A DNA stretch of 64,000 nt from Rhizobium sp. NXC24 (GTDB taxonomy: Bacteria > Pseudomonadota > Alphaproteobacteria > Rhizobiales > Rhizobiaceae). Shown here one piece after another: positions 7,625-16,205 of the stretch; within the stretch, counting starts at the first letter, position 1, and each line of letters opens with the position of its first letter. A program made the position numbers and the translations under genes. Location: assembly GCF_002944315.1 (NCBI RefSeq), contig NZ_CP024311.1, positions 348,501-412,500 on the forward strand, read 5' to 3'. The notes beneath the pieces were generated by a model that did not search any database, was not told the origin of the DNA, and worked only from the letters and a program-made list of their open reading frames with translations.

Positions 7625-9259
7625 ATGACGAAGCTCGGCGGCTGGCCCGCGATAAACAAAGCCGATGTGATCGCGGGCATATCGGTTGCCGGCCTGATGC
7701 TGCCCGAAGCAGTCGCCTATGCCGGTATCGCCGGTCTGCCGCCGCATAGAGCGATCCTCGCCGGTATTGCCGGCTGTCTGGTCTACGCGATTTTCGGACG
7801 CAGCCGTTTCGCCATCGTCTCACCGACCTCTTCATCTGCCGCCATTCTTGCGGCGACGCTAGCGGTTGTTCCGGGAGACGCCACCGTCAAGGCGAGCCTC
7901 GCGACCATCGCCGTCGCGCTGGCCGGCATCCTCTTCGTCATCGCCGCCGCCTTGCGCCTGGGCGGCATTACCGGCTTCATCTCGCGCCCGGTGTTGCGCG
8001 GCTTTGCCCTGGGACTGGCGATTACCATCATCCTGCATCAGCTCCCGATTCTCGTCGGCGTCCCCGTGCAGGGCTCGAATATCTTCAGCTATGCCGGCGC
8101 GCTGTTGGCGGCAATTCCTAGGTGGAACATCGCAAGCGTTGCCGTCGGCATCGTGGCATTGGTCGCACTGCTATTGCTCAAGCGGCTGCCGGGCGTCCCC
8201 GGCGCCTTCCTCGTGCTCGCTGCCGGCATCCTCGCCTCTTCTGCCTTTGGCCTCGACGGCCATGGTGTCGCGTTGGTCGGGACGATCGAGGTCCTGCCGC
8301 AATGGCCTTCGCTTCCCGATGCCGGCTGGCCCGCTTATTCGCGGCTGGTGCAATTTACCGTGCCGCTGGTGCTCATTCTCTTTGCCGAATCCTGGGGTAC
8401 GATGCGGGCCTTGGCGCTGCGCTACGGCGATGCTCTGGAGGTCAATCGCGAGTTGGGGGCGTTGGGCTTTGCCAATATCGCCAGCGCCGTCGTCCAGGGC
8501 ATGCCTGTCGGCGCCGGTTTTTCCGCAGGTTTCGCCAGTGAGGCGGCAGGGGCCAAGACGCGGGCCACCGCCGTCTTTGCCGCCATCGGCCTTGCCATTC
8601 TGATCGCCTGCGCCGGGCCGCTGGTGGCGCGGCTGCCGGAGCCGGTGCTTGCCGCCGTGGTGATTGCGGCCCTCACGCATGCGCTCGACCCCGGCCCGAT
8701 CCTTCGACTGCGGCGGCTTCATCGTGATTTCTATGTCGCGCTCGGTGCCGCGGCTGGCGTACTGATCTTCGGCGTCCTCAACGGCATGCTGCTGGCGATC
8801 GTACTTTCGCTCGTCGCAATGATGCATCGATTGGCATCCCCCTATGTCGCCCGCCTCGGACGGCTGGGAGGCAGCCATAATTTCGTCGACGTCAGCCGCC
8901 ACCCGGAGGCGATAGAAACGCCCGGCATTGCGATCTGGCGTCCCGGCGAGCCGCTGTTTTTCGGAAATGCCGATATGATCCTTGGCGAGATTCTGATGCG
9001 CAGCCGCGCCGAAACGGGACTGAAGGCCGTGGTGCTGAGTCTGGAGGAAAGCTTCGATCTCGACAGCTCCGCGCTCGACGCTTTGATGGAATTCGACAAT
9101 GCCATGCGCATTGCCGGCATCCGCGTGCAATTCGCGCGTGCTCATGATAAAGCCCGCGACCTCATGGCCGCTGCCGGAATGACCGATCTCGAAAATCGCT
9201 GCAGCTTCAGCGTTGACGACGCGGCCGCGGTGGTTGCACCGGCGGTGGGGAACGGCTGA
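7625..9259 (+). CDS. SulP-family anion transporter with STAS domain
   Basis: A 544-residue SulP/SLC26 inner-membrane transporter. The N-terminal DVIAGISVAGLMLPEAVAYAGIAGLPP is the family signature, followed by multiple membrane helices to about residue 400 and a C-terminal STAS domain (about 420-540) containing VVLSLEESFDLDSSALDALMEF. Members carry sulfate, bicarbonate or other anions; substrate cannot be told. ATG 7625 follows directly on an in-frame TTG and is the natural start. It reads in the same direction as the LysR gene, 91 bp downstream, with no evidence of co-regulation. Confidence 0.9.
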   Translation: MTKLGGWPAINKADVIAGISVAGLMLPEAVAYAGIAGLPPHRAILAGIAGCLVYAIFGRSRFAIVSPTSSSAAILAATLAVVPGDATVKASLATIAVALAGILFVIAAALRLGGITGFISRPVLRGFALGLAITIILHQLPILVGVPVQGSNIFSYAGALLAAIPRWNIASVAVGIVALVALLLLKRLPGVPGAFLVLAAGILASSAFGLDGHGVALVGTIEVLPQWPSLPDAGWPAYSRLVQFTVPLVLILFAESWGTMRALALRYGDALEVNRELGALGFANIASAVVQGMPVGAGFSAGFASEAAGAKTRATAVFAAIGLAILIACAGPLVARLPEPVLAAVVIAALTHALDPGPILRLRRLHRDFYVALGAAAGVLIFGVLNGMLLAIVLSLVAMMHRLASPYVARLGRLGGSHNFVDVSRHPEAIETPGIAIWRPGEPLFFGNADMILGEILMRSRAETGLKAVVLSLEESFDLDSSALDALMEFDNAMRIAGIRVQFARAHDKARDLMAAAGMTDLENRCSFSVDDAAAVVAPAVGNG

Positions 9260-9273
9260 CCTCTGTAGCCGGC

Positions 9274-9894
9274 TTAGTTCAGCAGCCAGTAGCAAAGATG
9301 CTCGTGCCTGCCTTCCCCCTGGAGGCTATGGACCAGCACAAAATCCCGGACGGTCCACCCTACGGGTTCGTCAAGCACGACTTCCGGAATCAATTGACCC
9401 CGATATAGCAAGGTCATATGCGGCTCAAATTCCCTTCTATCGTTATTTGCAAAGCCGGTGAACCGCATTGCGTCATCCAGTTCTTGACGCAGCGCTTTCA
9501 GTTCCGCATTTCCTTCCTTGCACCATAGGACAAGGGGGCGATTGTCGCCATTACCGAAGCTGACGGCTCGATCGAAAACCACTTGGAATGATGGCTTCCT
9601 GACGGTCGACGCCGCTTGCATTGCCGCAAATGCGATCTCATGCGGTGGCTCATGCATGCCGGCGTAGGAGCCCAACTGGTAAAGCGTAATATGAAACAGA
9701 TCCGAGGGGCGCGGCTTTGCGAAGAAACGGTATTGCCGATGCAGATCGCTTGCTAATTTGGCACTTGACGAAGCAACCTCCCGATCAGGCAGTACAGCAA
9801 AATAAAGACCAGCCGAATGCATCGGATCGGCTTCAGATTTCCTGACTCGTGATCCTCCGCCAAGATTGAGCGAAAGCTGTGCGTTGTTCTTCAT
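9274..9894 (-). CDS. 2H phosphoesterase (LigT/ThpR-like 2'-5' RNA ligase family)
   Basis: A 206-residue protein with two HxT motifs, FHITLYQLG and FEPHMTLLYRG, the paired catalytic His/Thr elements of the 2H phosphoesterase fold. Members include 2',3'-cyclic phosphodiesterases and RNA 2'-5' ligases acting on tRNA-derived ends. The first 25 residues (MKNNAQLSLNLGGGSRVRKSEADPM) look disordered; an internal Met at residue 25 is an alternative start. Converges on the SulP gene with 14 bp between stops. Confidence 0.85.
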   Translation of the reverse strand: MKNNAQLSLNLGGGSRVRKSEADPMHSAGLYFAVLPDREVASSSAKLASDLHRQYRFFAKPRPSDLFHITLYQLGSYAGMHEPPHEIAFAAMQAASTVRKPSFQVVFDRAVSFGNGDNRPLVLWCKEGNAELKALRQELDDAMRFTGFANNDRREFEPHMTLLYRGQLIPEVVLDEPVGWTVRDFVLVHSLQGEGRHEHLCYWLLN

Positions 9895-10140
9895 GAGATC
9901 GCTTCAAAGCCAGCCGGCCTTGCCTCGTGCTGTTCTTGCTGAGCGCTGATATCCTACGGTCGCCTAGTCTTAAAATCAAGAACAAATAGAGAACAAATTG
10001 AAGTGGCCGCAATTGGCCGGGAAGATCGGATATTTCATCGCATCCCTCGATTTGGAAAAAGCACCGAATAAAACTGCCCTTCGATTGTTCACCGCAGGTC
10101 AGGGCATTTTGGCCCGCTCTCAACAAGGGAATGACCTCAC

Positions 10141-10269
10141 ATGTTGATCAAAACCATCTTCTCCGCCGTTCTTTTCGCCTTCATCGGTCTCGGCGTCTCC
10201 GCCTGCTCCACCACCGGCTCCGGCGGCGGCATGACGCAGAATTCGGCTCCGGCCGGCGGAGGGTATTGA
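10141..10269 (+). CDS. Small entericidin-like lipoprotein
   Basis: A 42-residue ORF: MLIKTIFSAVLFAFIGLGVSAC followed by a Ser/Gly-rich mature part of about 20 residues. A basic-hydrophobic signal ends in the lipobox VSAC, so the product should be lipidated at Cys22. AAGGGA lies about 10 bases upstream of the ATG. Size and composition resemble entericidin/EcnA-EcnB-type small lipoproteins, though no firm assignment is possible. It sits 172 bp upstream of ogt on the same strand. Confidence 0.65.
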   Translation: MLIKTIFSAVLFAFIGLGVSACSTTGSGGGMTQNSAPAGGGY

Positions 10270-10441
10270 TAAGCTCCCAAGCTGGGTGGGAAGTGGTGTG
10301 GCGGATGTTGCCGTCGCAGCATCGGCATCGCTTCCTTCACTCCGCAAAATGTTGGCAACAATCGGCCTGCGCAAGAATCGGGTTGAATTCGGGTGCCAGA
10401 GGCACGATTTTCATGGCAAGTGGAAACACGGAGACTTTGCC

Positions 10442-11005
10442 ATGAGCGAGACAAGGCAACATTATCTGATCTTCGAAACCGTCGGTGGTTTCTGTGGGAT
10501 TGCGTGGAACGACATCGGTGTCACTCGCTTCCAATTGCCGACGAAAAGCGCTGAGGCGACCGAGCGCCTCATGCTTCGCCGTTTGCCAAATGCACGACCT
10601 AGCGCGCCGACGCCCGATGTCGCCGATGCGGTTGCCGCCGTAAAGCGTTATTTCGCTGGCGAAACAATCGATTTCTCCGGCGTGAAACTGGATCTCAGCG
10701 AGCAGGACGATTTCTTCAAGCAGATCTATGCCGCAGCGAGGCAGGTAGGGTGGGGGCACACCACCACCTATGGCGCGCTAGCCAAACAGCTCGGCGCCGG
10801 TCCGGAAGCGGCGCGCGACGTCGGCCAGGCCATGGCCAAGAACCCCGTGGCGCTGATCATTCCCTGCCACCGCGTCTTGGCCGCCGGCGGCAAGATAGGC
10901 GGCTTCTCCGCGCCCGGCGGTTCGACCGCCAAGGCTCGCATGCTGGAACTGGAAGGCGTCCAGCTCGCGCCGCCGAAGCCCGTGCAGCAATCCCTGGGTT
11001 TCTGA
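10442..11005 (+). CDS. ogt: Methylated-DNA-protein-cysteine S-methyltransferase
   Basis: A 187-residue O6-alkylguanine-DNA alkyltransferase. The acceptor cysteine is Cys142 in the invariant PCHRV motif; downstream GGFSAPGGSTAKARMLELEG is the C-terminal DNA-binding and active-site lid. It repairs O6-methylguanine by irreversible self-methylation. It lacks an Ada-type N-terminal zinc domain, so it is the constitutive Ogt type. ATG 10442 is preceded by GGAG at a good distance; the longer frame from 10286 lacks both a ribosome site and similarity. Confidence 0.93.
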   Translation: MSETRQHYLIFETVGGFCGIAWNDIGVTRFQLPTKSAEATERLMLRRLPNARPSAPTPDVADAVAAVKRYFAGETIDFSGVKLDLSEQDDFFKQIYAAARQVGWGHTTTYGALAKQLGAGPEAARDVGQAMAKNPVALIIPCHRVLAAGGKIGGFSAPGGSTAKARMLELEGVQLAPPKPVQQSLGF

Positions 11006-11037
11006 ACGTTGGTCGTGTGCATAACGCGCCCGGAGGG

Positions 11038-11571
11038 TCACGCGTCCGTGGATGCGGCCGCATCTCCGGCGATGGCCCGAGCCGTTCCGGGCTGAGGACG
11101 CAGCAGCAGATAGAACGCGGCGACATGCGTGATCATCAATAGAGGCACATAGATGATCGGGATTGCGTAGGTGGCGCCCAACTGTCCGGCGAACCCGGGA
11201 AGGTCGAATTGGGTGCCATTATAGTAGTCGACGATGAGGTCGACTGTCCCCACAACATTGAAGGCAATGGTGAACAGCCAAAAGAGCGGACGTATCCTTA
11301 CGGTGAGAAGCGCCAGCATGGCGAGCAGGCCGGTTGCAAAGTCACCATAAGCGGCTGATATCGCGAAGCCGGCGGGCAGATTGGGGCCGACGACGCCGGG
11401 AACAATGAAGACCAGCCCGAAGAAACGGAAACTGTGCAGCGTGGCGATGGCGCGTTGCGCTTCGACCTGATCCATGGATTTGAGCTTCGGCCAGACGTAG
11501 GCTCCGAAGCAGAGCAGCCAGGGGACGTAACCCAGAACGAGATGTAGCTGGAAGATGATTGCGGGCGACAT
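11038..11571 (-). CDS. Integral membrane protein of unknown function
   Basis: A 177-residue protein with about five hydrophobic segments (residues 5-25, 50-65, 75-95, 98-115, 135-160) and a hydrophilic tail. I do not recognise the family. The mix of aromatic residues and membrane helices is typical of small inner-membrane proteins of the DoxX or DUF4345-like sort, but no defining motif is seen. It is divergent from the LysR gene at 11699 with a 127-bp gap, so it may be that regulator's target. Confidence 0.7.
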   Translation of the reverse strand: MSPAIIFQLHLVLGYVPWLLCFGAYVWPKLKSMDQVEAQRAIATLHSFRFFGLVFIVPGVVGPNLPAGFAISAAYGDFATGLLAMLALLTVRIRPLFWLFTIAFNVVGTVDLIVDYYNGTQFDLPGFAGQLGATYAIPIIYVPLLMITHVAAFYLLLRPQPGTARAIAGDAAASTDA

Positions 11572-11698
11572 GTAGCCTCCTATGGTGTGCTAGCTCATGC
11601 GGTCTCAAACACGGTGGTCGGAATGCCGAGCCGGGCCGTCCGGGTCAGATGTACGACCGCTATCGCCTGGCGACTATTCGCTATAATGTTGACGGGCC

Positions 11699-12649
11699 AT
11701 GAAGCAGAATTTCACAGTCAGACGAGGCGCGCTCGATGGGGTGGAGGCGTTCCTGAGCGTTGCCGAGCACCGCAGTTTTCGCAGAGCGGCCGCGGAACTC
11801 GGGGTAACTCCATCGGCGATCAGCCAAGTGGTGCGCGCACTTGAGGCGCGCGTCGGCGCAGCGCTCTTCCTGCGCACCACGCGCAGCGTGGGCCTGACCG
11901 AAGCAGGAGAACGATTCCTGTCGCGCGCAAAGCCGGCCTTCGAAGAGCTCGTCGCTGCAAGCGAGGTCGCCGGTCAACTCGGAGAGCGGCCGGCCGGATT
12001 ATTGCGCCTCGCCGTGCCGCGTTCGGTCGTGCCGATCGTGCTGGAGCCACTGATCGCGTCCTTCTGCGAGGCCTATCCCGCGATCGAGGTGGAGATCGCC
12101 GTAAGCGAGAAGCTGGTCGATCTCGCAGCCGAAGGATTTGATGCCGGTGTCAGGCTGGGCGAGTTCATCGACGCCGACATGGTCGCGGTACGGCTGACGC
12201 CGCCGTTCCCGTTTGTAGTCGTTGGCAGCCCCGATTACCTGTCTCGGCACAAGCGGCCGGAGCGTATCGACGATCTGCGTGACCACGCCTGCCTGCGCAT
12301 GCGCCGCACAAACGGGTCGGTCGCGCCCTGGTCCTTTGTCGACGGCGGCAAGGCGGTCGAGGCAATCGTCTCAGGGCCGCTCATCGCGCATGACTACCCC
12401 ACGGTCCTGGGAGCTGCCATCCAGGGTGCGGGAATTGCGCAAGTGCCAAGCCCGCTCGCCGAAGCGGCTCTTGCCGATGGCCGCTTGCAAGTGCTGCTCG
12501 CCTCCTTCGCCGTCACAACCCCCGGGGTTTTTCTGTACCACCCGGGCAGAAGCCAGGTTTTGCCCAAACTGCGCGCATTCATCGAGCATGTCAGATACCG
12601 CAGCAACGACGCTCCGCGCAGAGGCGACCCAGCTAGATCGCACCAATGA
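11699..12649 (+). CDS. LysR-family transcriptional regulator
   Basis: A 316-residue LysR regulator. The HTH is in GALDGVEAFLSVAEHRSFRRAAAELGVTPSAISQVVRALEARVG, and the effector domain follows to about residue 295. A TATAAT at 11682-11687 lies only 11 bp upstream of the ATG, so the mRNA may be nearly leaderless; no Shine-Dalgarno is seen. Divergent from the membrane protein gene at 11038-11571, its most likely target. Effector unknown. Confidence 0.9.
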   Translation: MKQNFTVRRGALDGVEAFLSVAEHRSFRRAAAELGVTPSAISQVVRALEARVGAALFLRTTRSVGLTEAGERFLSRAKPAFEELVAASEVAGQLGERPAGLLRLAVPRSVVPIVLEPLIASFCEAYPAIEVEIAVSEKLVDLAAEGFDAGVRLGEFIDADMVAVRLTPPFPFVVVGSPDYLSRHKRPERIDDLRDHACLRMRRTNGSVAPWSFVDGGKAVEAIVSGPLIAHDYPTVLGAAIQGAGIAQVPSPLAEAALADGRLQVLLASFAVTTPGVFLYHPGRSQVLPKLRAFIEHVRYRSNDAPRRGDPARSHQ

Positions 12650-12673
12650 TCACATCGATATGCCCGCTTGGAC

Positions 12674-13087
12674 TCAGCTCGGCATGTTCTCGAATTGCGG
12701 AAGGTCGAGCGGCTTCACCCATTCAAGACGTCGCTTGGTGAACATCTCGAGCACCGGTTCGATGCCCGCGGAACTATCCAGGCAGCCGATCGTGGCGAAG
12801 ATCATTCCGGGGAAGCTCTCCAGCTTGCTGCTGAAGACCCTGGCGCCGCAATTGGGGCAGAAGTTGCGATCCAGGCCCTTGCCGGATTGGGCGATGTAGT
12901 GAAACGCCTTCGGCTCGCCGCTGACCAGCGCAAAATCATCCTCGGGCACGCCGAAGAACGTCGCCGCCTCGCCGCCTGACGCCTTCTTGCAGTCGAGGCA
13001 GTGACAGACGGCAACAAAGGTAGGATCGGTATCAAACTCGAATTTGACGGCCCCGCATGCGCACTGACCGGTGTGCTTCTTCGCCAT
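12674..13087 (-). CDS. GFA-family zinc protein (glutathione-dependent formaldehyde-activating-like)
   Basis: A 137-residue GFA/CENP-V-fold protein. Zinc cysteines are at Cys9, Cys11 (QCACGAVKF), Cys28, Cys30, Cys33 (VCHCLDCKKASGG) and Cys77, Cys80 (FCPNCGARVF), the two zinc clusters of the fold. The founding member binds glutathione and was proposed to speed its reaction with formaldehyde, but most relatives are uncharacterised. It converges on the LysR gene with a 24-bp gap. Confidence 0.88.
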   Translation of the reverse strand: MAKKHTGQCACGAVKFEFDTDPTFVAVCHCLDCKKASGGEAATFFGVPEDDFALVSGEPKAFHYIAQSGKGLDRNFCPNCGARVFSSKLESFPGMIFATIGCLDSSAGIEPVLEMFTKRRLEWVKPLDLPQFENMPS

Positions 13088-13227
13088 GTATCAGCCCTCC
13101 ATATTTGACTGGCAAAGCATCCGCGCCGCTCGTCGGCTGTCAATCGCTGTATTTCAGGGATTATGCAGAAGCATCGGGCATGCGGATAAAACAGGCAAAG
13201 CCCCGCGCGTAACTTCTGCCCGTCGGA

Positions 13228-13599
13228 TTATTGCTGCAAATCAGCCATCTCGTATAGTGGCCGGATTTCGATCTCGCTCGGTCCCGGCATGGGATTGGGG
13301 CAGCGCTTCACCCAGGCGATTGCCTCGTCCATGTCCTTGACGTCCCAGATCCAGAAGCCGGCGACCATCTCGCGACCACCGGCGAAAGGCCCATCAATGA
13401 CCGCACGGCCGGGGCCTTCGAACGCAATGCGCTTGCCCTGCGAGGTGGGCTTGAGGCCGCCGGCGTCGAGCATGATGCCGGCATCTTTCAGCTCGTCATT
13501 GAATCTGCCCATCGCTTCCATCATCTCCGCCTCCCAGGCCGTGTGGAGGAACCCCTTCTCGCTGTCTTCCGTAGCCTTCACGATCACCATCACACGCAT
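13228..13599 (-). CDS. DGPF/YCII-domain protein linked to the ECF42 sigma factor
   Basis: A 123-residue YCII-related (DGPF) protein beginning MRVMVIVKATEDSEKG, with the diagnostic DGPFAGGREMVAGFWIWDV segment near the middle. Family members are small ferredoxin-like-fold proteins of unclear function that sit beside ECF42 sigma genes. GGAG 11 bases upstream supports ATG 13599; the frame runs on to 13767 but passes through the promoter. A promoter-like TGTCGG-N17-CGTC lies 48 bp upstream on the same strand. It diverges from the second DGPF gene and the sigma factor, so all three probably form one regulon. Confidence 0.85.
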   Translation of the reverse strand: MRVMVIVKATEDSEKGFLHTAWEAEMMEAMGRFNDELKDAGIMLDAGGLKPTSQGKRIAFEGPGRAVIDGPFAGGREMVAGFWIWDVKDMDEAIAWVKRCPNPMPGPSEIEIRPLYEMADLQQ

Positions 13600-13646
13600 C
13601 GTCCGTCTCCCTGTTTGAGCTGGCCGCATCGGCCTGACATTGGAAT

Positions 13647-13673
13647 GACGAACGGAGTTTTTGGAAACCGACA
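13647..13673 (-). promoter_or_regulatory. Candidate ECF42 promoter for the leftward DGPF gene
   Basis: On the minus strand TGTCGG (13673-13668), a 17-base spacer, then CGTC (13650-13647). This fits the reported ECF42 pattern of a TGTCGA-like -35 and a CG(A/T)C -10, and the same spacing recurs at 13762-13788. Confidence 0.65.
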
Positions 13674-13761
13674 CCGTCTCGCGATTTTTTAGCGACACGA
13701 CCGTTCCCATGAGAGTAGCGTCGAAGATATCGATGGATGCCCCTAGTTTCTTCCAGTGCCC

Positions 13762-13788
13762 TGTCAAAATCTCGCCGGTTCAAACGTC
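13762..13788 (+). promoter_or_regulatory. Candidate ECF42 promoter for the DGPF-sigma operon
   Basis: TGTCAA (13762-13767), a 17-base spacer, then CGTC (13785-13788), 52 bp before the DGPF start at 13840. It mirrors the site at 13647-13673, which suggests autoregulation by the sigma factor. Confidence 0.6.
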
Positions 13789-13839
13789 TTTGTCGCAGCG
13801 GGCCATCAGGCTGCGCGTATCGAGAGAAAGGAACGCATC

Positions 13840-14187
13840 ATGCAATATATGCTGTTGGTGTATTGGAACGAAGCCGAGCATAAGAATGCTAAGAAGGAAC
13901 AGAAAGCCGAGACGTTTGCGGCCTATGCGGCCTATACGGAAACGTTGAAAAAGGCCGGAGCCTACGTTGCGGGTAGTGGATTGCAGGATTCCTCGATGGC
14001 AACCGTGGTGCGTGCGCCGGAGGGCAAGGCCACCGTTCTCAACGGCCCCTATATCGAAAGCAAGGAGCAGTTAGGCGGCTATTATATTATCGAGGCTGAT
14101 GATCTCGATAGCGCCGTCGCCTGGGCGGCGCGCTGTCCCGGCGCCCGGCAGGACACGGTAGAGGTTCGCCCTCTCATGGTCTATTGA
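13840..14187 (+). CDS. DGPF/YCII-domain protein, first gene of the ECF42 operon
   Basis: A 115-residue YCII-related protein beginning MQYMLLVYWNEAEHKN, with LNGPYIESKEQLGGYYIIEADDLDSAVAWAARCPG in place of the classic DGPFAETKE stretch. AAAGGA 9 bases upstream supports ATG 13840. The stop is 6 bp before the sigma factor ATG, so the two are almost surely co-transcribed and translationally close. Function of the family is unknown; a partner or anti-sigma-like role for ECF42 is only a guess. Preceded by TGTCAA-N17-CGTC. Confidence 0.88.
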   Translation: MQYMLLVYWNEAEHKNAKKEQKAETFAAYAAYTETLKKAGAYVAGSGLQDSSMATVVRAPEGKATVLNGPYIESKEQLGGYYIIEADDLDSAVAWAARCPGARQDTVEVRPLMVY

Positions 14188-14193
14188 ACTATC

Positions 14194-15453
14194 ATGTCGC
14201 AAGGAGATGACCGGTCCGCCATCAAAGCTGCCGAAGCGATGGCGCGTCGAAGCTATGGCAAACTGGTCGCCATCCTTGCGGCCCGCACACGCGATGTGGC
14301 CGGCGCCGAAGACGCCCTGTCGGAGGCCTTTGCGTCTGCCTTGGCCGATTGGCCGGCCAATGGCGCGCCGCTAAACCCCGAGGCTTGGCTGCTTGCCGTT
14401 GCCCGGCGCAAGATGATCGACGCCGTCAGGCGCAGACGAGTAAGCGCCGTTGCCTCCGAGCATCTGAAGCTCATGGCGGAAGAGTTGGAGGCAACGGCGA
14501 GCCTCGCACCAGACATTCCAGACGAGCGTCTGGCTTTGATGTTCGCCTGCGCGCATCCGGCAATAGAGTCTGGAGTGAGAGCGCCGTTGATCCTGCAGAC
14601 GATCCTTGGGTTTGACGCCCAGACAATCGGTTCCGCCTTCCTGGTCTCGCCGGCGGCAATGGGCCAACGGCTGGCGCGGGCCAAGAACAAGATCCGTCGC
14701 GCCAGGATTCCCTTGCGTGTGCCCGACAGGGCAGACATGCGCGCACGCCTGGCGGCGGTCCTGGAAGCGGTCTATGCGGCCTATACGGAAGGCTGGAGCG
14801 ACCCGGCCGGCACCGATGCGAGCCTGCGCAACCTCGCGGAGGAGGCGATTTGGCTTGGCCGGCTGATCGTCGCGCTCTTACCGAAGGAGGCTGAAGCGCT
14901 CGGCCTGCTTGCACTGATGCTCTATTCGCATGCTCGGCGTGGCGCCCGGCGCAGTCCGGCCGGCGAATTCGTGCCGCTGGCCGATCAGGATCCCGCTCTA
15001 TGGGACGAAGCGTTGATCGACGAAGCTGAAGATCTGCTTATTCGCGCCAGTACGCTTGACGCCTTCGACCGCTATCAATTGGAAGCGGCAATCCAATCGG
15101 CGCATGTCGTGCGACGCCGCACAGGCGCGACCGATTGGGTGGCTATCGAGCGCCTCTACGATGGCCTTTGCGCAATTACCGGCTCGCCGGTGGCGGCAAT
15201 TAATCGCGCGATCGCCGTGGCGCAGACGCGCGGGCCTGCGGCAGGGCTGGCGGCGCTGCCGATACTGGCCCCTGGCAGCCGGCTGGTCGAATATCAGCCA
15301 TATTGGGCAGCGCGCGCCGAACTCCATGCGAGAACGGGGGAAATGGCAGCGGCCCGCGAAGCCTATGACCAAGCGATTGCGTTGGAAATAGATCCTGTCG
15401 TCCGCCGCTTTTTGCAAAGGCGGCAGACCGAAAGCCTAACGCCGCCGCGCTGA
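14194..15453 (+). CDS. ECF RNA polymerase sigma factor, ECF42 type, with long C-terminal extension
   Basis: A 419-residue sigma factor, about twice the size of an ordinary ECF sigma. Region 2 spans about residues 15-85 (DVAGAEDALSEAFASALADWP) and region 4 about 105-165, followed by a ~240-residue helical extension with LEAVYAAYTEGWSDP and TPR-like repeats (DUF6596 type). Long extensions plus DGPF neighbours define ECF42, which lacks a classical anti-sigma factor; the extension is thought to control activity. No anti-sigma gene is seen here either. Target promoters likely include those at 13647-13673 and 13762-13788. Inducing signal unknown. Confidence 0.9.
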   Translation: MSQGDDRSAIKAAEAMARRSYGKLVAILAARTRDVAGAEDALSEAFASALADWPANGAPLNPEAWLLAVARRKMIDAVRRRRVSAVASEHLKLMAEELEATASLAPDIPDERLALMFACAHPAIESGVRAPLILQTILGFDAQTIGSAFLVSPAAMGQRLARAKNKIRRARIPLRVPDRADMRARLAAVLEAVYAAYTEGWSDPAGTDASLRNLAEEAIWLGRLIVALLPKEAEALGLLALMLYSHARRGARRSPAGEFVPLADQDPALWDEALIDEAEDLLIRASTLDAFDRYQLEAAIQSAHVVRRRTGATDWVAIERLYDGLCAITGSPVAAINRAIAVAQTRGPAAGLAALPILAPGSRLVEYQPYWAARAELHARTGEMAAAREAYDQAIALEIDPVVRRFLQRRQTESLTPPR

Positions 15454-15553
15454 GCTTGGTGTTCCGCTCGGACCGGTCGAGCTCGCCTTCTTGGCTGGAA
15501 GGTGTAACCCCTCATTCTCGCGCGATTATTTTGATATGTTACTATTATGGCTT

Positions 15554-15578
15554 GGAACTAATGACGCGCGAGACTGTT
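15554..15578 (+). promoter_or_regulatory. EcfG-like (general stress sigma) promoter
   Basis: GGAAC (15554-15558), 16 bases, TGTT (15575-15578), close to the alphaproteobacterial EcfG consensus GGAAC-N16/17-CGTT. It lies 79 bp before the secreted protein gene at 15657. An ACGACG-CTAA-CGTCGT inverted repeat at 15595-15610 is in the leader. Confidence 0.55.
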
Positions 15579-15656
15579 CAGTTATAACTTTGATACGACG
15601 CTAACGTCGTGCCCGGCCGGCTGGGGTAAGCGGCGCTTTTTCAGGAGTCTCTCATC

Positions 15657-16097
15657 ATGAAGATTTCGTCCGGATTTCGTTCAGTCGCGGTTGCCGTCAT
15701 CGCCGCCGCGGGAATCAGCTTTGCCAGTGCCGCGCATGCCGACAGCGGCACGATCCGCTTCGCCGTCTACAAGGCAGCCTTCTTCGTCGGTGGCTCCGGC
15801 GGCGAGGGCACGCTGACCTTCCACGGCCGGCGCTACCCCATCACGATCGGCGGCATCTCGGGCGGCCTCGCCTTCGGTGCCTCCAAGACGTATTTCAGTG
15901 GTACCGTGCGCCACATTCGCCGCGCTCGAGATGTGTCGGGAGTGTACGGCGCAGTGGGCGGCGGCGGCGCGGTCGTCAAAGGAGCCCAGGTGATCGTCAT
16001 GACCAATGACAAGGGCGCTCAGCTCGAACTCACAGGCAGGCAGGTAGGCCTGCAAATCAATGCCGATATCAGCGGTCTGAGCATCACGGTGAAGTAA
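15657..16097 (+). CDS. Secreted glycine-rich protein of unknown function
   Basis: A 146-residue protein with a Sec signal peptide of about 28 residues (MKISSGFRSVAVAVIAAAGISFASAAHA, cleavage likely after AHA). The mature part of about 118 residues is Gly/Ala/Val-rich, with GGSGGEGTLTF and YGAVGGGGAVVKGAQ segments that suggest beta structure. I do not recognise the family; there is some likeness to YSC84/EipA-type periplasmic proteins, too weak to assign. CAGGAG precedes the ATG, and an EcfG-like promoter at 15554-15578 suggests induction in general stress. Confidence 0.75.
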   Translation: MKISSGFRSVAVAVIAAAGISFASAAHADSGTIRFAVYKAAFFVGGSGGEGTLTFHGRRYPITIGGISGGLAFGASKTYFSGTVRHIRRARDVSGVYGAVGGGGAVVKGAQVIVMTNDKGAQLELTGRQVGLQINADISGLSITVK

Positions 16098-16205
16098 GGG
16101 GCTGTTGCTCCGTTCGTCATCTCCCCGGAGAGGCCCGATTTGCTGAGTTTGGCGATCGGGCACTTCCGGAAAAGTGCATTCAGGAAGTGGCTTTCGCCAC
16201 TTGTG

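Noticed and set aside
16185..16202. AAGTGGC-TTTC-GCCACTT hairpin between the secreted protein and TetR genes
   Set aside because: It has a good stem but no T-run on either strand, so it is not called a terminator.
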